Shown: positions 43,105 through 54,660 of the stretch, in pieces
Layout: every line of letters starts with the position of its first letter
Position numbering within the stretch: the stretch's first letter is position 1
Origin: Hymenopus coronatus
Taxonomy: Eukaryota; Arthropoda; Insecta; Mantodea; Hymenopodidae
Direction of reading: 5' to 3'
Assembly: GCA_030762935.1 (NCBI GenBank)
Contig: CM060900.1
Coordinates: forward strand, 373,568,632-373,632,631
DNA length: 64,000 nucleotides
Translations under genes and position numbers: made by a program
The notes under the pieces: model-generated
Seen by the model: the letters and a program-made list of their open reading frames with translations, nothing else
What the model was told of the DNA's origin: nothing
Databases searched by the model: none

Positions 43105-43998
43105 AAAAATCCGATGTGTTCCATTCACATGACTTTCTCTTACTGTTCAGCAAACAAATTACTCTTAAAAAGACTGTTGTTTTTTCTACATAATGCTAAT
43201 CATGGTAAACATTACCAGAAATCTCTTATTACTTAGTTCCTTATAAGTGGGAATAGAGTAAGGGAATACACTAGTCTAAAGCCAGAGTCAAATCTTTTAA
43301 AAGCTGTCGCTATGCTATTGTCATTGAAATCAGATTCTCTTTCCATGGCTGGGGTAAACCAAAGAAGATATGAGAAAAATGAGAGCTTCTGATTTGAGAA
43401 ACGTCTACGTATTTTAAAATTGAAATAAATAACAGAGAATATCTCTGAAATAGCTTTACAAAAATGTATATGACGTAAATTGTGTGTTTTAACGATCTCT
43501 CTCCCTTTCTCTCTCTCTATTGTAGTAAGCTAATGTCTACCTCTTGCGCCTTACCAGTTATACATAAGTCATTCAGAATGAAAAAGATTTCAGGGGCTAT
43601 TCCCAAGAAATTAAATACATACACTTTATTTGTCATGAAAACATCTGACTCCGGTATTTTAATCAAACTCTTTAGAGCAGTTTTCTGAAAAATCGAAAAT
43701 TTCAAAAAATGTTTCATGAAAGCGTAATTTGGGGCAGGGGGATTTTTCTGAAAATCTTCCTATCGCATCCTTGGAAGTTGTTAAACAGAAATACCAACTT
43801 TGGTTTATAACCGACTTCGTTTTTGAATTATGCTGTCCACATACACACGCACACACTGACCTTTTTCTAAAAATGCTTTTTTGGATTCAAGGGTACTGAA
43901 AATATGTATTTCCGGGCGCTCACAGTATCAAATTTTTGTGTGAAATTCAAAACCTCCTCTACCTACTATGTACATTGTACATACGTACTAGAGAAGGT
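43105..43998 (-). repeat. Family R, full-length copy
   Basis: A complete minus-oriented copy, 894 bp, from ATCCGATGTGTTCCATTCAC to CGTACTAGAGAAGGT. The palindrome TGTACATTGTACAT and the hairpin arms are intact. A CT-rich expansion at 43495-43520 is private to this copy. Confidence 0.94.
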
Positions 43999-43999
43999 A

Positions 44000-44699
44000 A
44001 AAACTGGACCTAGAGAACGCCGATCTTCATCAAATATGAAATCCCGAGTGTTGTGTAATGTGTAGTAAGTGTATAAGAACAACTATAGCCTCTTAAAGCA
44101 GCTTTCAAATTCTGTCCTCCAGTAGACGATCAAAGTCAATTGCTCCTATTAAAGAAGATTCCCGACAACCATGTAGTTCATATTAACGCTTTCCAAGTGC
44201 GAAATGTTTCTGTTATTGCGATTATAGAGCGATTTTGAATCTGTATTGTTGTATTGCATTTTGAAGTATGCTATTCAATAAAATTCGTAGGATTAACGAT
44301 ATGTATGCTAGTAAGAAAAATTAATTAAAAAGTGAGTGAATAATTACAATGTGAAGAAGCAACCTACTAGACCAACAAAGAGAACTGGGTAAACTAAAAT
44401 AATACCTATAATGTTAAAGGTATAAGAAATGCATTAGTTTTTATATTTCCTCCATATCATGTTATTTTGCAACATGCAGTGAAGAGACTGGAAGACACAC
44501 ACAAATGTATTTCAAAATTATAGTTAGTCACGGTTATGAAAAAGTACTTTCTCATTGCATACTGAAAAGAATCTTGTGTTCACTTTAATATTATGGGCTT
44601 AGAGATATAAAAGGCATTTACTATGACGTTTCAGAGATATGCTTAGACTGTTCACCTGCGTTCCCAGTTTAAAGCTGTTTGCCACGAAGTTAATTTTAA
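44000..44699. other. Nothing recognised
   Basis: AT-rich DNA without a match elsewhere in the window. Confidence 0.4.
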
Positions 44700-45040
44700 G
44701 CACTACCAGAGACCTCCGAAGGTACATCTGAAGTAAGTAGGGAATTCAATTCATAGCATTCCTAGATATCTAGGGAAGTACACTTGAAAGACCTAGTCTC
44801 AAATAGTTACGGATTCCATTCGCGGAATTACTGAAGACTCCCGGAGGTACAGTTGAACTTAGTAAAAAATAGTCACGGATTTCGAGGAATTACCGGACTT
44901 CTGGAGATACTTTTGGAATACCTAATGTAAAATATTTCGGATTTCGCTCGGAGAATTACATGAGACTTCCGGAGGTACAGAAACTACTCACTAGGAATTT
45001 CATTCGAAGAATTAGCAGAGGTCACCGGAGATTTAGTAGT
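44700..45040. repeat. Minisatellite, period about 60-68 bp, six units
   Basis: Units carry GAATTAC, then GACTTCCGGAGGTAC, then TAGTCACGGATTTC. The GACTTCCGGAGGTAC anchor recurs near 44711, 44772, 44836, 44896, 44964 and 45019 with drift. Third and fifth units are closest. Confidence 0.85.
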
Positions 45041-45339
45041 TTCCTTTACCTCTGATTCCCAGCATGAATGTAAAATTGTTTCCTTTTCGGAGCTTGAGGA
45101 TAGTGATGATGGTTAAACTTATAATTTCACTTCTTTTGCTCTTTTTACTGATATTACTTGCTAACTAACGATAATCTACTAATTATTGCATTAAGGTTGA
45201 AGTAACCATTGCAAATAAAAGATAACTGCTACAGTTTTAGTAAAATAATGTAACAAATGCTCAACCATGTTAACAGTATCAAAGTACGCACTAGTTTGAC
45301 ATAAAGTCAGCAGTCGCTGAGCTCCCGAAAAAGAACCTA

Positions 45340-45440
45340 TTATCGTCCCCTGAAGATGGATGCCATAGGTGCATTTGAAATGTTTGTAACGGTTAAAACT
45401 TGTAAACTACGTCTCACAACCCTGGAAACCTTAACAAATT
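45340..45440 (+). mobile_element. Possible Penelope-like element terminus
   Basis: CCCCTGAAGATGGATGCCAT, then AGGTGCATTTGAAATGT, has the CUGANGA...GAAA layout seen in the terminal hammerhead-like part of Penelope-like retroelements. GATGC/GCATT forms a weak stem II. Downstream CTACGTCTCACAACCCTGGA also resembles their tails. No protein domain is present. Confidence 0.3.
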
Positions 45441-45459
45441 ATATTACCAGCAAGTAGAG

Positions 45460-46230
45460 AAAGTCATAAATGAACCCATAGACCATTAGCCTAAAACTCC
45501 TCAACCAGAATAAGTTCTGCTGCTCGCTTAGGTTGAAGCGTGTGACTTTTAGCACGTTGAATCTGCATTTTTATCGCCCCCCCCCCACAAACCTCTGGTT
45601 CTTCGGCACTGAAACACAAGAAAAACTCGCGTAGGCTAATCCAACAACTTCCATCCTCCTGCCACCCACACGCTCGTAATAAAACTTAATCGGTTTCTGT
45701 TGGTCTGCAAAAGCGGACGACCTTCAGAGTCACTGCTTACAGAATATTCACTGTAATTTAACTATTATTTGTCATAGACAATGCTAGAAGTTTACAGAAT
45801 TCCGGCAGATTTTGAAAGCTTTATCCAGCCTCTTACTACATTTTCTGTCGCTTGATCTCCGCTGTAAACCCAGTAAGAAAAGGTTTTCTTGCTGGCTGAT
45901 CTTTTCTACTGCATAGGTTTAGAATTTTCGGGAAACCTTTTATTTAAAATAAATCATGACACCCATCTTAATAAAGATGAGAATTCACATTAGGCAAATA
46001 TGAATAATCAGCTTACTCTAGCTAAGATAACTACAATGTTGCTTTCTGACCCTTAGTTTTTAATTACTAAGCGATAAGCATAAAAACAGTAAGCTGAGAA
46101 ATACATTTTCTTTGGAAATTTGGGCCCACGGAAAAATAAAATGTTCTAAAATTGACGTAATCTGATAAAGAAGTATTCTGCATAGAATAATATGCAAAAA
46201 ATTGAAAATTATAACTGAATATTTACGCCA
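45460..46230. other. Nothing recognised
   Basis: Includes a C9 run at 45582-45590; otherwise featureless. Confidence 0.4.
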
Positions 46231-46247
46231 TGTTATTAGCAACGGCG

Positions 46248-46538
46248 GTCATCTTAGCGCGGCGGTAGTGCGGCTGCTTGCCAAGCGAGAGACCTGGGTT
46301 CGATTCCCGGTACCGGCGTGGGGAATTTTCCCCCGCTGGGAGATCTGGTCCGGGGTGCACTCAGTCTCGTGAGGTCCCTGGAGGCGGCTCCAAATCGAGA
46401 AGACCTCATCAACCGGCCGGGAGGGTCTCGAGGCGCTGATCACGTCTCACCCTCCAGCACTGCATCCCATTCACAACGCCTTCGGGAGGAGATGGGTAAG
46501 CCAAGGTCTCTTGCGGACTGCCGTGCCATGGAGCTAAC
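46248..46538 (+). mobile_element. SINE-A copy 2 with 16-bp duplication
   Basis: Same architecture as 6956-7271: GTCATCTTAGCGCGGCGG, B box GGTTCGATTCCC, GGGGTGCACTCAGTCTCG, TCTCACCCTCCAGCACT, ending GCCATGGAGCTAAC. A central stretch is shorter than in the other two copies. GTTATTAGCAACGGCG flanks it at 46232-46247 and 46539-46554. Confidence 0.94.
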
Positions 46539-46714
46539 GTTATTAGCAACGGCGACACCGTGAGAGCGTGTGGCAATGTGTGTACGTTAGATAGAGATAT
46601 TCCATTTAACTCCATACTGCCTTTTATGTTTGAGACAATCTAAAGCTGCTACTTATATAGATAAACCTTTATGACTCATTTGCAAATTTCTTGTAGGTAT
46701 AAGAAGAATGCAGT

Positions 46715-46878
46715 ACAAGCTAAAGCGATAGTCAAGTCTTTTCTAAGCCGGTCGCTATATTAATTTGAAATTTTGTTCTCTTTGTATGAATGAACACGTA
46801 AAAGAAATAGAAAAGGCAAGAGAAAGGCATTTACATATAATTCAGAAAAATGAGAAATATTTGAAAATTCAAACCAAA

Positions 46879-46952
<74 letters not shown>

Positions 46953-47040
46953 CTGCAAATAAGGGAACTTCATCGGCTATTTCCAGAAATTTTAAGATAA
47001 AATTACGTCTCAAAATAATGGTAGCATTCATTTAACGATC
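46715..47040 (-). repeat. Degenerate family R with (CATA)n(TA)n inside
   Basis: GCGATAGTCAAGTCTTTTCT and TCGGCTATTTCCAGAAATTT are family R blocks in minus orientation. Between them is a CATA/TA microsatellite at 46877-46947. The middle and 5' end are missing. Confidence 0.6.
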
Positions 47041-47211
47041 TTTATTATTTGGAAGCCAAACTTATTAGTCATTTAAGTAAATAGCATTGATGTTTGGTCT
47101 GTCACAGAGCATATGAAGTGTGCAATATGCATACCCCGTTAGGCTGTCGCATAAAGTGGAGCATTCAGGTCAAAGCAAGTTATCCGTGAATGTAGTGGTT
47201 GTTATTTGAGT

Positions 47212-47442
47212 GTTTTTGATGGTGTTAAACGCCCGATTTTACTACAAATGGCACCGCAGGCAATGACACTTATGATCCATTCAATGAAGACGGAGGACCG
47301 GCGGAATGCGATGGCGGGGGAAACTGGACAACCGGGAGAAACCGACCCTACGCCGCTTTGTCCACCATAAACCTCGCTTGGGATGAACCCGGGCCGTCTA
47401 GGTGAGAGTTGAGTGGCCTAATCACTCGGCCACAGTGCGGCC
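47212..47442 (-). mobile_element. SINE-B copy 3 with duplication
   Basis: Standard minus-strand SINE-B: A box TGGCCGAGTGATTAGGC, the usual body, and the terminal TAAACACCATC without a long A-tail. TTATTTGAGT flanks it at 47202-47211 and 47443-47452. It lies just upstream of the mariner-like pseudogene. Confidence 0.9.
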
Positions 47443-47528
47443 TTATTTGAGTCTGATGATTTGTTTACAACGTAGAAGTAACTACTGTTTTCATAGTGCA
47501 GTTTTTGTGGCTAGGTTACTTTGAAACA

Positions 47529-48660
47529 ATGGGAAGAGTGAAAAATATTGGAAATAATCAGCGGCGGGCCATTTATGAGCGTTTACTTCGTGTATGCAAT
47601 GATGGTATCTTGCGATGAGGTGTAATAAAGGCAAGTGTTATGAAATTTGCCGTACCTAGGCGGCCCATAGGGCACACATGGAAACAAGGCGAGAGCTCCA
47701 AAATTAATTAAAGCATTGTTCTTAATGTTTCCTCAAGAACTAATGAGATGCTCGGCAGAAAGAGGAAATCTAAAGATCGGGATGTATTTAAAGAGATTCT
47801 ATTGCATAAAATAAAGAATATCGATCTATGTGTCTCAGTTTTAGCATGACAAACCTACAGTTCATCGCAGAGTCCAAGAAAAAGACGTACATCGACTTTA
47901 ATCAAGATTAAAACAACACTGACCTTAGCTGGAGAAAAAAATACATATGCAGTTATACTTATCAATGCTAGATATAGCAGTTTCGATACGTACATACTCA
48001 ATCGGATCCATATTGATGAAAAAATAGTTTTATATGACCGAAGAAACAGGAAAATTTTGTCTTGCAGCATAAGAACCTATCCGCATGGAACTTGTCGGTA
48101 TAAGTGCTTCATTAAGAAAGTGATGTTTTAGAAGCAGTGACAGATCCCCATTTTGATTCAGTGTCTAAACGGTACTTTGATAGTAACATTGGACTATTTC
48201 CAATCATTTTCAATGGACCAGCAAAACGGATTATCAAAAAGAGGCCTAGGGGGACAATGTTACAAAACATATCCAGCCTGTTACACAAGACGCATACAAA
48301 TGTTCACTGGGAATGCTCTTCCTGTTGTCAGGTCAAAATCATCAAAAATCTTCTACATACAAGACAATGCAAAATTGCATTGAGCCTTGCGACCCTATGA
48401 TTATTCCTAACGCTACTAAAAGTGGTCTAACCACTTCGCAATGTCAGCCTCCAAACATTTCAGCTATGAATGTCCTCGATCAATCCCATACAGTCTCGCT
48501 GATATCAAGAGATGTCATCCACAGTATATGGAACTTGTTACTGTTATTGTACAAGCCTTCGATGACCTTCCTACTGAGACAATGAGCAATGTTTTCCTGA
48601 CCCCGCAACAAGTGATATTTGAATGCATGAAATGTTCACGGAAAGAATTGCTGCATACTG
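47529..48660 (+). pseudogene. Plant-type mariner-like transposase, decayed
   Basis: From ATG at 47529 the frames read GRVKNIGNNQRRAIYERLL, like the LSNEQRxAIYExLL start of plant and oomycete mariner-like transposases. Then comes RRPIGHTWKQ (helix-turn-helix region), then the first catalytic acid in IHIDEKIVLYDRRNRK at about 48010-48060, with KCFIKKVMF after it. The second acid is in IQDNAKLH (48357-48380) and the third in NVLDQ (48469-48483). The spacing between the last two acids is about 37 codons, allowing for a frameshift, which fits the DD37-39D range and not the usual animal DD34D. Downstream FLTPQQVIFECMK matches the family's C-terminus. More than five stops or shifts show it is dead. 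Terminal inverted repeats were not found. Confidence 0.72.
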
Positions 48661-48889
48661 CCTCCTGACTCACATGAGAAACAGAGAAGGCAACGACAAG
48701 GTTGCTTACCTCTAGTTCTACAGTGTAACTCCGATATTGTCATTTCATGCTGCTTTTGGCACTGTGGACTGACCAGACGCAGTTTTGAGTACTGTCTATG
48801 GTATCGGCTGCTGTGTTCTATTATTGCTCTAAGAATTTTCCTTACTGTGTTTATTGACAATAAATTTCTTGCTAAAGAAATGTGATTAT

Positions 48890-49185
48890 TTATGGATAGA
48901 GGAAATGCATTTTATTTGACATGAAAATGACTTAAACGTGTGTTATTTTAATCAAAGTCGTTAGTCATTTTTTGAGAAAATAAAAAACCATGAAAACCCC
49001 TTCTATCTTAACTCTAAATGATAGTTTAGCCTGGGTAGATTTCCTTCAAAATCTTCGTACCGCTTCCTGGGAAGGCCCTGAACTTAAATATCTAGTTTCG
49101 AATTTAACTGACTTTGAGCTATGCTGTGCATAGACACAGACACGATACATACTTACAATCTGAACTTTTTCTAAAATTTTGATTC
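48890..49185 (-). repeat. Family R, 5' half, diverged
   Basis: Minus orientation from TTTTAATCAAAGTCGTTAG through TTTGAGCTATGCTG to CTTTTTCTAAAATTTTGATT. The 5' terminus is missing. Confidence 0.75.
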
Positions 49186-49229
49186 GTAACCTTTACATAT
49201 CTTCCCCCCCTCATTCTTCAATATACTAT

Positions 49230-49802
49230 TATTTAAACGTTTATTTCTACATGTACTTCATGTTAATCGAGATGATCATTTGCAGAAATTGTCTTATTGC
49301 ATATTTCTTTCTGAGTACAAGGGAACTAGGGGAATACAGTGCGCCAAAGCGATGCTCAAATATTTTAAGAGCGGGTCACTATACGATGCATCAAAATCTT
49401 TGGCTCTTTGCTTGACAAAGAGAGGCGAAAGCAACGAATAACAACTTCCCATTTAAGAATAGCATTTGGAAATTCAAACCAACAACAATGAATATCTCGG
49501 AAATAGTTAACTCCCCCGCAGAAAAAATGATATGCGATATAAATTGCATGATTTGAAGGCATCTACATTTTTTGTGTAAGTGTAAATTGCCAGTGTAAAG
49601 TTTACCAGAAGTAATGCAAATGTCATCCAGAATAAAGAGAGCTTCATGGTTATTCTCATAAAGTTCAAGATACATTTCTTTTGGCATAAAAATATCCTAA
49701 AATACATGTCATTATAGAGTAAAGAGAGCTTCAGAGGTATTCCCAGAAAATTCAAGATACACATTTTTTTTGCATAAAAATAGTCTAAAATACATGTCAT
49801 TA
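49230..49802 (-). repeat. Family R, 3' half with an 87-bp internal duplication
   Basis: From CATGTTAATCGAGATGATCA to the TAAAGAGAGCTTCA ... ACATGTCATTAT block, which is present twice in tandem (anchor at 49634 and 49721). Confidence 0.75.
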
Positions 49803-49939
49803 TCAGTGGTGGATCATGAATCTTTAATTAGGGGGAGGTCTCAGTGAGTCTACATTCAATTGAAGAACTTTTATGCTAAGAATGTAAATTCATGCCAAAG
49901 AAAAATAAAAATACAATTACTCAATTACCTTTCATTTAA

Positions 49940-50280
49940 ACTGGAACTCCATACAACGACGCTCTTACAGAATAATAGTAATATTGTGTGCTCCCAGCAG
50001 CTGAACACTGACTAAATTAGCTTTATACTTAGAAGAATCATCATGGTGTTTTATTTGTTCCCGCAGATGTTTCAAGTCATATACCCCGTCTTTGGTCCAC
50101 GCACCACCACCACCGCCGCCGTCGTCTCTACCGCCTTCACAAGCTCTCATTGTTTCGCGTCTGTATCGCATTTTAACTGAGCGCCAAGCCAACTGGTTAC
50201 TGTGACTGGACATCAAAGGCAACATGTCAAAGAACTGTAAACCCCGAAATAGCCATACAAGGAAGAATCTTAACATTTTC
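49940..50280 (-). pseudogene. ZMYM1-like hAT fragment
   Basis: The minus strand reads DGVYDLKHLREQIKHHDDSS, then KYKANLVSVQLLGAHNI, matching the TTF-finger-proximal region also seen at 39700-40340. It is preceded by a glycine-rich run from a CCG/CCA repeat and followed by stops. Confidence 0.6.
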
Positions 50281-50499
50281 TCACTTTAAGTAAACGCTTT
50301 CTCGGAGACTGAAATCAGGATGATCATTTCAATCATTCATATCTCCAATTTGAAGCCAGACAATTTCAACTGCGGATACTTTCTATGTAGGTACTTAAAA
50401 TTAACATTTAGTTGTAAGGTTTGACGGTTATCAAAATTAGTTCAGAATGATAAGATACTTGAAAGTCCGGAATATAATTACATATTTTACTTAGATTAC

Positions 50500-50862
50500 A
50501 CTCCCCGTATGGAGGATTTGCACTCCCCAGGATTTACACGTGGGTGACTAGAATCAAAAGCTGCTCAAGAAGCCAATTTAATCATAGAATGACGAACCCG
50601 AAATAGGGATTGGCCCGTACCCAGGCAAGAGGGTGAGGGAAGTAGATGATATGAAATGAAGGCGATATGAATTATAGAGAAGGTAATGGTGGAGAAATTT
50701 GTGGACTGAATGGCGGGGGAAACCGGAGAACCCGAAAAAACCTCCAGATGCTACTGTTTCCACCACAAATCCCCCATGGAGCCCCTGGAATTGAACCCGG
50801 TCCGCCTTGATGAGAGGCGAGTTGTGTAACCACATGGCCACGGTGTTGACTACATTTTTTAC
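50500..50862 (-). mobile_element. SINE-D copy 2
   Basis: The minus strand has a SINE-B-like head, CACCGTGGCCATGTGGTTAC (A box) and CCGGGTTCAATTCCAG (B box), then GGTTTCCCCCGCCATTCAGT. It extends into a long 3' part ending at the CTCCCCGTATGGAGGATTTG segment shared with 32500-32850. Confidence 0.7.
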
Positions 50863-50869
50863 ATCATGC

Positions 50870-51070
50870 TAATATTTCAAACTATTGTGTTTTAAAGTCG
50901 CAATGTGACATTTCTGAGAAAATCAAGAGTAATGAGAATTTGCACGTATAAAGAGTATGTGGAGGAGAAGAGGTTTCTTTAAAATCTTTACCTTGTGTCT
51001 TTAGGATTTGCCTGCTTTAAAAAATATTAAGTTTGTTATTATTCTTGAAATTTCGTTTTGTTAATTTTGT
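50870..51070 (-). repeat. Very degenerate family R
   Basis: Blocks GACATTTCTGAGAAAATCAA, TCTTTAAAATCTTTACCTTG and TGTCTTTAGGA are in family order. Borderline. Confidence 0.45.
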
Positions 51071-51274
51071 TGTTTTTGTTTTTCTTACTTTGCCTGCCAC
51101 GTACATGCGTGGACCAGAGAGAGAGAGGGGGAGGAGGGAGGGAGAGAGGTCATCCCCCGATTCCATGTGTCGTGTACCTTGGTAACAGCTGTATTCACGC
51201 ATATGCAGAAACTGTAGAATGTAGAGCGCAATGGTCGACTTAAAAGCAATTGAAAACAAGAGCACGGAGTAACG

Positions 51275-51355
51275 TTACGGTGGCCAAGAGGTTAGAAAGC
51301 ATTGCTTCCAGTCATAAGCTCCTAGATTCAAATTTCGCATTACTTATTTTTATGT
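51275..51355 (+). mobile_element. tRNA-like SINE head
   Basis: ACGGTGGCCAAGAGGTTAG (class-II A box) and TCCTAGATTCAAATTTCGC (B box) have tRNA spacing. It is followed by T-rich DNA. Too degenerate for a tRNA gene. Confidence 0.5.
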
Positions 51356-51689
51356 TGTTAGTTTTAGGACTTGATATGTAGAGCATAATGCTGCATTAAT
51401 ATGACTTTTAACATTTTAAGTTTTGGGTATATTTATTTACACAAAACATAGTGCTTTTAAAACACTCCTTCTAATAGCTAAAAAAATACAAATAAAGTAT
51501 TATCTTCTTCAAGTAAAATAAATAAAAATAAACATAATTAATGTGGGTGTCTGAGCTCTCAGCACAGAGAGCTTCCCTCAACCTTCGGAGCACAAATAAA
51601 TTTAAATCCCTGCAGTAACGTAGACGAGAGGCTACAACACCCACGCTTCTTGAGTTTATGCCCAGAAGCCATTTTTGTCCTTCGCGGAT

Positions 51690-52630
51690 CTGCAGAGAAA
51701 TTCTAGTGCAGCTCCCTTTTCACCCCAGCCCCCACGTTTTCAATAGCATTCAAATATGTTGAACAGGGAGACCAGTATAACACTCTGATAATCCGGCTAC
51801 CTGAGAACCAATTTGAAACATTTCGACATGTGTGGATATAATGATTATCCTGTACGAATTCAACAATTATATTAGGATATCTCTTCCTCACAGAAGGGAA
51901 TCAAAATATTCTCGGGTATTGCGCACTGTTCAGTGTATCGTCAGGCTTCCACAACACGTCTAGACTATCCCTTCATATTCAGCCCCAACAAGATACAAAT
52001 AAGCAACCATGATGAAATCGTGAAGCCAAGCATTTTACATTGCATCGGGACCCTTTGGATGGTGGACAATCACCTTTCCCTTAAATGTGGGAGTAAATGT
52101 CCCCTCGTGTGAGAACATGTTATTCCTGTCACAGTTGACATTTTCCTCTGCTTATGCGCGGCAAACACTTTGTGATCACCTGTCCTTTCGCTCATGAAGT
52201 CCTACATCGTTTACAGGTCACAAAGCTGTTCGTCCTGTTTCAGGCAATTGTGAATGTACTTTCGTTTCAGAGCAGGTTGGAAAGGGTTGCTTTGGTACTG
52301 CAATTAAAGCTGCATCGATTTCGGAAGTGGACGTGAGTCTTCTTCCTGAACTAGGACCATGGCGTTCAATCCCTTCCCTGGATAATCTCATCCACCTCTG
52401 CGCTGTAATTGCAGGGACTCCAATATGAGCTGCAGCTTCACGAGCAGAAAAAGCTGCTACATTGACTAGTGCAAGGACAGACTTCCTTGTGCGTATGTCT
52501 TCCTATGCGCCTTCTGCCACTGCCAAACCAATCGCGGTATGATGAACTGAAAGAGCACCTCTTTGGACCTGATGCGTTTACGTACCCTTTCGCGCACTAC
52601 TGCAGCATATTGCAGTTAGGCAAAATAAAC
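51690..52630 (-). pseudogene. Tc1/mariner-type transposase (DD35E-like), decayed
   Basis: The C-terminal part (51703-51891) reads VEFVQDNHYIHTCRNV, then IIRVLYWSPCSTYLNAIENV. The second acid is in QDN, and 35 residues later comes the third acid, E, in AIENV. The usual SPDLNP reads STYLNA here. Upstream, at higher coordinates, are remnants matching GR-type linker and helix-turn-helix text and a CLFVSCWG-like strand, in several frames. Spacing of 35 suits the DD35E branch. Many stops; ends not found. Confidence 0.7.
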
Positions 52631-52756
52631 CTGTAAAAAGGCATTATAAGTATCTATACTATTATTAAACTTTACCCAATGCCGTGTTTGAAATGCAGTA
52701 CATCGAAAGTAAGTAGCCACTATGTGTTGATTAAATATTAAGAGAAAAAAGATAAG

Positions 52757-53459
52757 AAAAACTATGTGTTCCATTCACATGACATTCTCTATATAGTCTG
52801 GAGTGAACTGTTCTTATAAAAGCTTATTTTTCTAATTCTATTTTCTAGCTAATTGAGATAAACATTAGCAGAAACCGTCTTATCACTTAATCCTTATAAG
52901 CAGAAGGGAAATAAGGGAATACATTAAGTTAAAGCAGCAGTCAGATCTTTTAAAAGCTGTCGCCATGGAATTGTCATTGAAATTCAGTTCTGTTTCCATG
53001 GTCAGGAGTAGATCAAAATATCTACGAAACGAATGAGGACTTCCCGTTTGAGAAAAGTATAAGAATTTTAAAATTGAAACCAATAACAGGGAATATTTCT
53101 GAAATGGTTACCTCTAGAAAAAAACCTATGGCATAAATAGCATCTTTTAGCGGGATGTGCATTTCTCTGTAGTAAGTTTTTGCCTATATCTTACGGCTTG
53201 CTTTTATGCAAAAGTCATTCACAATGAGAGCACTTCAGGGATTATTCGCAAGAAATATAAAAACTTTAATATATGGGATTTTAATTACACTTTAGAAGAT
53301 CGAATATTTTGAAAAATATTCCATGTAAACGGTAGTTTGGAATGGGGGATTATTTATTTATTCTTTTTTTTTTAATCTTCGTGTCGCCTCCTTAGAAGAT
53401 ACTAAACTTAAATACCAAGTATTGATTTAACCGACGTTTCGTTTTTTAGTTTTGTCCAT

Positions 53460-53511
<52 letters not shown>

Positions 53512-53672
53512 ATACGCATACACACACGTACTTGTTTCTTAAAATTCTCCTTTTTTGGAAGTAACAGTCCTCAAAATATATATTTCCGGTGAAATCTCGA
53601 TATCGATTTTTTGGGTTGAATGCAATACCATTTCTACCTAATATGCACATTGTACTTACCTGCTAGAGAATG
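52757..53672 (-). repeat. Family R, full-length copy with expanded CA tract
   Basis: Minus orientation from ATGTGTTCCATTCACATGAC to CCTGCTAGAGAATGT. The usual GT-rich block has grown to a (CA)n run at 53458-53508. Confidence 0.93.
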
Positions 53673-53889
53673 TAAAAGAAAAGTTTGCTACATGGAATAA
53701 GTGAACCTGCAGCCTTCACCACAGAAGTGTCCTACGCTTTGCCATAGTGCTACAGTGAAGACACATGGCCGGTAGCATGTTTAGTAAAGCCTTCAACAAC
53801 TTACTGTAGTGGCTATAAACTGTATTGCGTATGGTGTAAACAAGGCGCTCTGCCGTGTGGCGTTTGGACAAGACATGACTGTTTTTGTT

Positions 53890-54045
53890 CACGTGTACAT
53901 TGTAGGTAGAGGAGATAGTGAATGCCGAGATTACACAGGAAATATGTTTTGAAGTCCACTGACTAAAACACACATTTAGAAAAAATATGTTTTGTGTGTG
54001 TGTGTGTGAGATCATGGACACTTAATTTCAAAAATAAACTTCCCT
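53890..54045 (+). repeat. Family R, 5' fragment
   Basis: From CACGTGTACATTGTAGGTAG through GAGATTACACAGGAAATATG to the (GT)n block. Confidence 0.65.
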
Positions 54046-54160
54046 GAGTGAAAACGTGAACAATGAACTAAACTGACAATTACATCCAATAATTATTGTT
54101 TCTGTTTCAATATCTACTTTTGGAGTTTTTAGATATCAGCATAACAACAGCACTACATAT

Positions 54161-54227
<67 letters not shown>

Positions 54228-54256
54228 TACCGTTAATAATATTATTATTATTAAAG
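54161..54256. repeat. (ATA)n then (ATT)n, inverted
   Basis: About 22 ATA units, a short CCGTT interruption, and then ATT units. The two halves are self-complementary. Confidence 0.95.
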
Positions 54257-54660
54257 TTGCATGCAAGAGGGAAGCTATAGGGACGGAGCATTATGAATTC
54301 TACTACCAACTTAAATCATCCGGATCTCCTATGGGTTACTTTTCTCCTCTTAATTTATATTTTGCGCCAGTTTAACTATGTGGTCATAACGCGACGGATC
54401 TGTTAGATATATCGATGGATTGGTGTGGTCTCATTTCTGTGCCACAAATCTTGTTTCGTCACGTATCCACAGAGTAGTGCTAGGAAACTATGTGTGCTCC
54501 TATACGTGAGCTGCTTTGACACGTGTCAGGAGATCTTAGAGTCATACAACAGCATCTTTGCTTCCATTTTTGGCGGCAGATGAAATTAGATTGCCGTCCA
54601 GTCTATCTGATTTCATTATCTCTGGATAGATAGCAACGCGTACATATCTATTTTAATTTT

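Noticed and set aside
46318..46615. Open frames on both strands
   Set aside because: They lie inside SINE-A and its flank; GC-rich SINE sequence lacks stops by chance.
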